From assembly GCA_911728455.2 (NCBI GenBank), contig OU452239.1, positions 10,398,328-10,462,327 of the forward strand: DNA of 64,000 nt, given 5' to 3'. Positions within the stretch are counted from its first letter, which is position 1; each line of letters begins with the position of its first letter. The stretch is from Marthasterias glacialis. Lineage: Eukaryota; Echinodermata; Asteroidea; Forcipulatida; Asteriidae. Shown piece by piece: positions 59,101-64,000 of the stretch. Both the position numbers and the translations under genes were made by a program. The notes below the pieces were generated by a model. The model was not told where the DNA came from. It saw only the letters and a list, made by a program, of their open reading frames with translations, and did no database searches.

Positions 59101-62100
59101 CGGGCGATTGTTGAACAACATAGCACATTGGGTTTCGCAAACCCAAAACCCGTATCAATGACCAATCATGCAAACAACCGGTTTTTTTTCTTCTTTCTAT
59201 TATTTAAATCATTATTTCAGTTTTCACCTCTGACCGTCTACCGGAAATTGTCAGCAATAGCCCGTCTCTCCAGGGGGTATTTGATCAGCTGGTGGAAGCT
59301 ATCTTCCAGACGGTTGCAGATTTGATCGAGGACGTGAAGCAGCTCTGTATTCAACATACCGGAAACTTTCTGGGAATCTGCAACCTCGTTCCAAGTCCGG
59401 GGACGTTTCTTGACGGTCTCTCCTTCATAAAAGAAGTAACTTCTTTCTTTCTCGCCTAATTCACTCCACTGCAAGAGGAAAGCCTCTTCATCAATTTTCC
59501 ATTTCACTCTATCTTGAGCTATCTGTTGTCATGGAATGCCCTTATATTGTTCTTAGTTCAACCCTCCATCTTCTGTTTTGTCTCCCTCTTTTTTCTGGTT
59601 TGGTTTCTCGGAGTCCAATTGGTTGGTATGCATGTCCACCTGTTGTGCATGTCCACCTGTTGTCACACCTCCTTGACATAAAGGTGACCTGCCCACCTCC
59701 ACTTCTTTGATTTATTATGGTCTAAATAACATCCTGCACTCAGTATTTATTTCTTAGAAGTAACAATACTAAAATTTACTATACTTGTACATTTACCATG
59801 GGTCTATTTTGTTTTGTGCTCTTGATGTTGTCATTGATGCTAATCGATTCTCTTGACTGATATGTGTTTGTGCTTTTAATCAAAATGTTTCATATTATTA
59901 TTGATTATAGCCTATGGTTATTACTTTTGATTGACATTGAAGATTATTTATCCTTATGTTGTACAACACTTGTTGACACTCTCAGATCGATCTGACGGAA
60001 CTGTCCACCTCATTTTCAGGCATCGGTTCCCTTATCAGTGAAATGACGACAGCTATGCTCTCCACGGTAAGTGAAAAAACAACAACTCATTTTTGTTGAA
60101 AACCTTTTTCTCACTGTGTACGTCTTTGCCAGTTTAAAGCCCCTTCTCAACATCGGTCTGAAGAAAAACATAAATGCTCACAGATTTACATATCCCTTAC
60201 ATGTATAAAGATAATAATGGTAGCAAACTTTCCTTGAAATATTTCTGCCAGAAGTGTTATCGTTTTTAAATAATAATGAAATAAGATCCAAAATTAGTTT
60301 TCGTCTCAGTGAGACAAAAACTCTGCCTATTGGATTGCGTACAAAAAGGCTGAGTGCATTTTTACTGTTTTCTCGCAAATGAAACAACGAAATGGGCTGA
60401 CATTTTCACAGGTTGGTTTTATTTCATATAATTATCTTGATTTGTGCAAAGAATGGAAGCATTTACAGTCAGTTTACCAATGTTGAGCTGGGGCTTTCAC
60501 AATCATAAAAATACAAAACAAGAAACATACAATAATCGACCGGGAAAACCTATATTTACTGGTACGTCTAAATATGCCACGCGATAACGAGGTTGTATTG
60601 TTCTCTTTCCCAGGGTGGGAATGTTCTAAATGAAGTTCATCAAACTCTTCATCGACCATCAGGGGCACTACATGGTACGAGACTGTCATTATTTAAATGA
60701 AAATGGTCACAAAATCCTAATTATTGTTCAACTTATTTAAAGACAATTTTGTGACTTTTTAAACACAGTTACAAGGTCCTACAAGATTTGTGTGTTGGTG
60801 GTTCGGAGAAAATATTCATATCAAAACCAGCGGCGGAACTAGGGTAACATTTAAGGGGGAGACCATTTTTCCAGGGGGCACTTTTGGTCAATTAAAAAGA
60901 TTCCGTTTGTATTTGTTCAAACCCTTTTCAGAGCTTGTGTTATACCATTTACTATGTCTTTTAGAGGTTGAACTTACTACATAAAAGGTTATCCAAAAAA
61001 ACATTTTTTCTAAGAAATAAATCCCCAACATTGACTTCGATAAAAGAAGATCTGCAGCAAAATAATATGATTACAGGACGCAAAGAGATGTAGGAACTGT
61101 CGCTGGGGACTTGGGGTGGGGGTTGGGGTCCGCTATATAGATTTTGAGTTTAATTGGAATTAAATCAACTTTCACCTTCTGGGTCTCTTATTTTGAATTG
61201 ATTTTCGAGAAAAACGCAGTTTTTCTAAAAATGTTGTTTTTTTTGTTACTAATTAAATTTATGTGTTGTGTGTGTGTTCTCGGTTGAAGGCATGGTTGAC
61301 ACCGTACTGGTTTCTTTGCAGCCGATGGTATCCTCAATTACGGGTGACGTAGTCGCCCAAGTCGAGGTAGGTGTAGTCTTTCATCAAGGCGCATAATATA
61401 GAGGCTTTCGAAATGAGTACAACAAACACGTGACATAATACATTCCAGCACGATCGGCAAAACTCTTAATCATTGTCTCAATTCCAGCCAGACATGTGCG
61501 TGATACCTCCCTCGGCCCATTTTAACCCCCTCCCCACGCAACCCTGCTTAAACAAAACACCCATAAAAGAAAGGTAGGGCATGCGGGATAATTATAATTA
61601 TTCAACTGAACTTTGGGAAGGCAATGCGTCTTGGGTGCCTTGGGCGCCTTGACTGTGATCAATTATAATCAAAGATTATAGAGCGCCGTAGGCACAATAT
61701 TGGGAACTCTGGCTGAATGTGAAAACTCTCTAGACGCCAATTCGGTAAGTGACTCTATTGATACGTGCGGACAAGCGTAGACAATGACAATTATTGCTAT
61801 CAATGGGAAACACAGGCATTTACTTGCCGAAATGGCGCCCATGCGTATTTCACTTTCCAACAGTAGATAAAGGCCCAGTTCCCCCATCTTGCGCCTACGG
61901 AGCTCTATTATCTTTGCTAATAATCGTACCGGGGACGAACATTTTCTGGCATAATAATGTAGGTGCTCTCATGATGTGACGTCATGTACGGGTTTAGGCC
62001 TCTTCAGAATTAGCTGACATTGCGTCTTTTTCGTGCACACGTCATGATTTCGTTCTTCCCATTTGGTTTCGTTTTAGTCATTCTATTTTCATTCCTCAGT

Positions 62101-63128
62101 TGAATTTCTTTCTACCTTTTTACAAGTGATGAAATTGATTGGTCAACCAGCCCTGTTGCTGCTGGCTTTTGTGAATGATCTTTTCGACCTAATGAATTTG
62201 AATTATGTTATTTGATCGGCGAATGCTAAACTGTTGACATTGAACTACGACTTTTGACTGTTGAATGCTTGCGCAACGGAGAGAATTCATTTTCAAATGA
62301 AATTGAATGAGTTAGGTGTTAAAAAATTGAGTGAATTTTTTGTTGAAATTTACCAGGAAAATCTGCTATTTATTGCAGACTATGGTGCGAGTGAATACGA
62401 GTCAGTACAGTGGCATGATAGGTGGTTTTGGTGATATGGCAAAAAGCTACGGCTCCTTAATGTAAGCTAAGAGAGACTTCGAGACCCTAGGGTGTGGCAG
62501 CAGACAAACTAGGTAACTTTCTATTGATGACGTCACTCTGGGCACGCGCACATTATTATTCGAGAACAATGGGTGTTACTTGGTAAGTCTGCTGCCACCA
62601 AGCGTTTCGACAGTCCCCGTTTTCATACAATTTGAAGTTTTTATCTTATAGCATGGTTCATACTTTGCAAGTGTAAACTTGCAGCTCGTTTCGAGACCTC
62701 ATCGAGTTCAGAACATGATCAGCAGATCTGTAAAAGTCAAGGCTGAATAAAAGAACTGTACTTGGATGTTAAGCTTTCTAAAATTGCATCCTTGGGTGTT
62801 GGGTGTCTACAGAACCTGGGGGTACACTCGTTCCTTTTACCTCGTGGGAACGAGGTTAGTATCTCATGGCCACAATATTTATCGAGACCTTTCAATGTCA
62901 CATCCCGGACACCGTACCTAGTATTACTAATACGAACTCATCCATTCAATGGTATCTGCATTCATTCAGCTACGGAGTTTTCGCAGTGTTTGCCACTTTG
63001 GCGTTGGTCCTGTCTATTCTCTGCACACTCGGCTTAGTGTTGGGGACCGCTCGGTACACCAAGACTAGACTGCTCAGTGTACGGATCCGCACTGGGGCGT
63101 CCAGATGGAGTGGCCGTCTTATGGTCGG
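49848..63128 (+). CDS. Prominin-like pentaspan membrane protein, N-terminal part
   Basis: Prominins are cholesterol-binding glycoproteins of plasma-membrane protrusions with five membrane passes and two large extracellular loops. About 12-13 exons assemble to roughly 530 residues: signal peptide (MSADELKRIIFVILAASIAI onward), short extracellular N-terminus, TM1 (about 119-145) with a cysteine-containing end (FCLCRR), a short basic cytosolic loop, TM2 (about 169-195), a long helical loop with sequons and a Cys pair, and TM3 (about 479-503). The last exon ends at RLMVG with a phase-2 donor just where TM4 should begin. Identification rests on architecture and loop character rather than long identity, so 'prominin-like' is the safe name. 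TM4, loop 2, TM5 and the tail lie right of the window. Confidence 0.75.
50519..50583 (+). CDS. Prominin-like exon 2
   Basis: 65 nt, acceptor TTCAG, donor GTAAGT. It encodes PIIDVFAKSGGSLETALQSI plus a closing Lys, in phase with both neighbours. Confidence 0.8.
50640..50715 (+). mobile_element. Family B fragment (box B end)
   Basis: 'tcaaatcccgctccagtc' followed by 'ttgttcacgccaaattt', the 3' half of a family B head, just downstream of prominin-like exon 2. Confidence 0.5.
52376..52536. mobile_element. GGTCGATTTCACAAAGC inverted-repeat element
   Basis: 'gggtcgatttcacaaagcac' and 'cttcgtgaaatcggaccc' are inverted ends of about 160 bp. A relative lies at 53634-53781. Confidence 0.55.
52560..52822 (-). 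mobile_element. tRNA-derived SINE, family A, minus strand
   Basis: Ends with the reverse-complement head ('ctcggccgctacacgcca', 'catgaccgggattcgaaccc'). The body contains 'ctcagctccctggggagtat' and 'caggtacccatttaaccc', also found near 4808-4910. Confidence 0.7.
52875..53085. repeat. Repeat shared with 12250-12470
   Basis: About 200 bp highly similar to the 12.3-kb copy, including 'agacatggcg', 'gatataaacgcaagtctctt' and 'ggtaaatgaatcc'. Confidence 0.65.
53634..53781. mobile_element. GATTTCACCAAAC inverted-repeat element
   Basis: 'gacgatttcaccaaactctt' and 'cgcttcgtgaaatcgac', same class as 52376. A further partial relative lies at 53520-53632. Confidence 0.5.
54181..54720 (+). repeat. Four-copy tandem repeat, period about 140 bp
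   Basis: Units start at about 54181, 54326, 54467 and 54606 ('ccggccctgatagtgacaa') and carry 'cactaattaaactatggag' and 'aataaagacaacagacc'. The first and last units are the most diverged. Confidence 0.8.
54829..55690. repeat. 33-bp tandem array framed by a 118-bp direct repeat
   Basis: Unit of the form 'aaatatttctgcaatcgatc' plus 'tttccatgat', seen about five times at 55320-55490. The 118-bp blocks at 54829-54947 and 55573-55690 look identical and end in the same unit. Confidence 0.7.
54971..55317. mobile_element. CAGGGGCGGATCCAGG element inserted in a tandem array
   Basis: Left CAGGGGCGGATCCAGGGGGC, right 'ccttgctccgcccctg', flanked by GATCT on both sides. It interrupts one unit of the 33-bp array at 54829-55690. 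The terminal motif resembles hAT-type ends. Confidence 0.65.
55801..56033 (+). CDS. Prominin-like exon 3: TM1, cytosolic loop, most of TM2
   Basis: 233 nt, acceptor TGCAG, donor GTAAGA, ending in phase 2. It encodes TM1 (GGLLGVTIVFFLVGFGLSIF onward), the FCLCRRFRKHR boundary, a charged loop and the first part of TM2 (GIIMGVVLLILSIIVL). A tetranucleotide-rich array starts about 55 bp after the donor. Confidence 0.88.
56088..56212. repeat. (CCAG/CAAG/CACG)n imperfect tetranucleotide array
   Basis: About 125 bp of CAAG, CCAG, CCCC and CACG units starting 55 bp after the prominin-like exon 3 donor. It produces a long spurious Trp/Leu/Ala-rich frame on the minus strand. Confidence 0.85.
56369..56552. 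mobile_element. Inverted-repeat element with GACGTCA ends
   Basis: Left 'atagacctgatgcacataac', right 'gatgacgtcaatgcataagg' followed by 'tctat'. A 184-bp MITE-type element in prominin-like intron 3, related to 63150-63318. Confidence 0.65.
56553..56690. mobile_element. CTATCCTATCGGT inverted-repeat element
   Basis: Left 'aggtgatgacgttttggagc' and right 'gagccggaagt' counterpart 'acttccggctcaaaaacgtc' form long inverted arms around about 50 bp. It abuts the 56369 element. Confidence 0.6.
56817..56937 (+). CDS. Prominin-like exon 4: end of TM2 and loop 1 start
   Basis: 121 nt. The acceptor CAATAG is the one that keeps phase and completes TM2 as IAACFTIASAF; nearer AG sites break the frame or cut the helix. 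The exon continues QVSQSLMRFENTAHDIMDDV and ends DDIFE with donor GTAAGT in phase 0. Confidence 0.78.
57581..57641 (+). CDS. Prominin-like exon 5
   Basis: 61 nt, acceptor TCCAG, donor GTAAGT, phase 1 out. It encodes DVRQLFNVSSFSRTIKDNMN with an NVS sequon. Confidence 0.82.
57672..57885. mobile_element. Diverged copy of the GGACCTTTCCC element
   Basis: Interior 'attcacgcatgcgtacagac' and 'cagacgcacaaacgcgcgtg', right end 'atttcattggaagggtct'. It lies 31 bp after the prominin-like exon 5 donor. Confidence 0.6.
58046..58135 (+). CDS. Prominin-like exon 6
   Basis: 90 nt, acceptor TCCAG, donor GTAAGA, phase 1 in and out. It encodes IIDLVFSTFHTGLNGIMVPM and ends NTVSQFST. Confidence 0.82.
58557..58637. 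repeat. 80-bp hairpin, AATAGACCCATGTACTGATG
   Basis: Two nearly perfect arms of about 33 bp ('catgtactgatgacgtcaca' against 'tgttacgtcatcagttcatg') separated by about 12 bases, capable of folding into a long hairpin. It lies between prominin-like exons 6 and 7. Confidence 0.7.
59221..59435 (+). CDS. Prominin-like exon 7 with loop-1 cysteine pair
   Basis: 215 nt to donor GTAACT, phase 0. It encodes FTSDRLPEIVSNSPSLQGVF, then a helical segment and LCIQHTGNFLGIC with two cysteines. Prominins have a comparable Cys pair in the first loop, which favours the long form. A weaker in-frame donor (GTATTT after 59276) would give a 56-nt exon instead. An 89-codon ORF runs antisense here. Confidence 0.68.
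59986..60066 (+). CDS. Prominin-like exon 8
   Basis: 27 codons, phase 0 both ends, acceptor CTCAG, donor GTAAGT. It encodes IDLTELSTSFSGIGSLISEM and TTAMLST. Confidence 0.8.
60067..61321. other. Prominin-like intron 8
   Basis: Holds a TTAA-type element (60138-60496) and half of a G-rich element beginning 'ccagcggcggaactaggg' near 60829. No exon seen. Confidence 0.55.
60138..60496. mobile_element. GCCCCAGCTCAACAT element copy
   Basis: 'ttaaagccccttctcaacat' at the left and 'accaatgttgagctggggct' at the right; the interior matches the other copies. It lies about 70 bp after prominin-like exon 8. Confidence 0.7.
61322..61366 (+). CDS. Prominin-like exon 9
   Basis: 15 codons, acceptor TGCAG, donor GTAGGT, phase 0. 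It encodes PMVSSITGDVVAQVE, continuing the helical heptad pattern. Confidence 0.7.
61682..61744 (+). CDS. Prominin-like exon 10
   Basis: 21 codons, phase 0, donor GTAAGT. The acceptor TATAG lacks a good pyrimidine run but is the one that keeps phase. It encodes SAVGTILGTLAECENSLDAN and Ser. Confidence 0.65.
62379..62461 (+). CDS. Prominin-like exon 11
   Basis: 83 nt, acceptor TGCAG, donor GTAAGC, ending in phase 2. It encodes TMVRVNTSQYSGMIGGFGDM and AKSYGSL, with an NTS sequon. Confidence 0.75.
62492..62598. repeat. Short inverted repeat TGGCAGCAGAC
   Basis: 'gtggcagcagacaaac' and 'gtctgctgccac' face each other 85 bp apart, between prominin-like exon 11 and the possible micro-exon. Confidence 0.55.
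62652..62670 (+). CDS. Possible 19-nt micro-exon of the prominin-like gene
   Basis: Exon 11 ends in phase 2 but the TM3 exon begins in phase 0, so an exon of length 3n+1 is needed. A 19-nt stretch between acceptor CTTATAG (after a T-rich run) and donor GTGTAA fits and adds about six residues, MVHTLQ. It is tentative. Confidence 0.3.
62860..63128 (+). CDS. Prominin-like TM3 exon
   Basis: About 269 nt, donor GTAAGC, ending in phase 2. It encodes a Cys-containing loop end, an NSS sequon, TM3 (SFSYGVFAVFATLALVLSIL onward) and a basic cytosolic loop ending RWSGRLMVG. The in-frame stop at 62857-62859 limits the 5' end. Acceptor GTTAG at 62859 is weak; GAG at 62886 is an in-frame alternative. Confidence 0.7.
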
Positions 63129-63149
63129 GTAAGCTAATAGATTACTTGC

Positions 63150-63318
63150 ACATCGACTTTATGCATTGACGTCATCACGCCGCCATCTTAGAGGTAAAAC
63201 GATGATGAAACAATGGAAAGTGCACATCTATGTACGCGCGGTGCACATGATGAGCCAATGAGCAGCCGTCTTTTGACCTCTAGCCGAGGGCGCCCTACTC
63301 AAATGACGTCATGTGCAA
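63150..63318. mobile_element. Inverted-repeat element with GACGTCA ends, reversed copy
   Basis: 'tatgcattgacgtcatcacg', 'ccgccatcttagaggt' and 'gagggcgccctactcaaatg' are the reverse complement of the 56369 copy. Confidence 0.6.
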
Positions 63319-63320
63319 CA

Positions 63321-63654
63321 AGGAGCAAGTTCGATCAAGGACCACTGGTTAACTAGTGGTTGGTTTGTGACGTACGTAGTGCATGCGCACTGAAGTTGAA
63401 GTGCGAACGACTCTAGTCATGTCACGTCAACGCGACCATGAGAAAACGGCGAAATCAGCATTATCGCTTTGCTGATAACTGGTCCCCTCTGCATTATGCT
63501 TATGAAGCGGCTATTGGTAACCAGCGATGCGACCAACCTCGATTGGCTGGTCGCGAATAATCCACTAGACTAGTCCAACCATCGTCAACTAGCGTGGGTT
63601 CGATCAGAGTTAGTCGAACTATGGTTAGCTATGGTCCTTGATCGAACTTGCTCC
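63321..63654. mobile_element. GGAGCAAGTTCGATCAAGGACC inverted-repeat element
   Basis: Left 'gagcaagttcgatcaaggac', right 'gtccttgatcgaacttgctc'. The interior shares 'gaagttgaagtgcgaac' and 'gctgataactggtc'-like segments with 15660-15860 and 16300-16400. Confidence 0.7.
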
Positions 63655-64000
63655 CAGTCTATTGTAAGGCGTGAAAAGCTCAAACACTGCCCTCACTGGG
63701 GTCAAAGAAAGACACATTATCATTGGCTGAGAGTTGCATTGCGCGTACACGCATGCATGTTTTCCATGTTTCCTCAGTACTGGCGGCCGATGCAGCTATA
63801 TTTATTTTCTCATGATTTTATGAAACCAAGTACTGACCCCTTGCACGCACGGCACACCTTCGGCGACTGTGCCACGCTCACCATTTTTAAAGTCAATAGA
63901 GAGGTTTTACGTGACGTCACCCGAGACCTTTTTCTAATGCTGCGTGCACAAACAGGCGCTGGAAATCATTTAGCAGACGACGCGCCATCCATTGAGTTTG

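Larger units (their letters stand above)
63129..64000. other. Prominin-like intron, partial, at window edge
   Basis: Two repeat elements (63150-63318 and 63321-63654) follow the TM3 donor; the last 350 bases show nothing I can identify. Confidence 0.6.

Noticed and set aside
1..64000. CRISPR array or bacterial operon
   Set aside because: No regularly spaced short repeats with unique spacers; intron-rich genes show a eukaryote.

Overview
This window is eukaryotic genomic DNA. Genes are split into many short exons with GT-AG introns, and introns and intergenic DNA are packed with interspersed repeats. No bacterial operons, rRNA genes or CRISPR arrays are visible. The gene content (a SorLA/SORL1 receptor, a prominin-like pentaspan protein), the intron density and repeats beginning 'GGGCCCAATTTCAT' suggest a marine deuterostome invertebrate. 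An echinoderm is my best guess from general knowledge; no species is claimed.

Three multi-exon genes were assembled by hand from reading frame, splice sites and phase. (1) On the minus strand, from 20153 leftwards past the window edge, lies the 5' half of SORL1: 12 exons, 680 complete codons, covering signal peptide, propeptide with furin-type sites, the VPS10 propeller and the start of its 10CC module. The LDL-receptor, EGF and fibronectin parts must lie left of base 1. (2) On the plus strand, 26681-44590, is a complete 11-exon gene for a 511-residue protein with one IQ (calmodulin-binding) motif and a long helical C-terminal half. I do not recognise its family. Its 74-nt sixth exon was found only because the flanking exon phases demanded it. 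(3) On the plus strand, from 49848 past the right edge, is the first part of a prominin-like gene: signal peptide, TM1, TM2, first extracellular loop and TM3, with the last exon stopping where TM4 should begin.

SORL1 and the IQ gene are head-to-head, their start codons 6.5 kb apart. The IQ and prominin-like genes are tandem, 5.3 kb apart.

The rest is mostly repeats. At least ten families have terminal inverted repeats and look like non-autonomous DNA transposons; some show TTAA ends or an 8-bp target duplication. There are also two tRNA-derived SINE-like families, a broken LINE reverse-transcriptase tail, retroelement-like 3' tails, tandem arrays with periods of about 33, 77, 140 and 186 bp, and several long palindromes. 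The most striking structures are a perfect 67-bp palindrome inside a terminal-inverted-repeat element nested in another repeat, a 333-bp element with 59-bp inverted arms and a histone-like hairpin, and a transposon inserted into a 33-bp tandem array. No coherent new multi-gene system was found; the novelty lies in the repeats and in the uncharacterised IQ gene.
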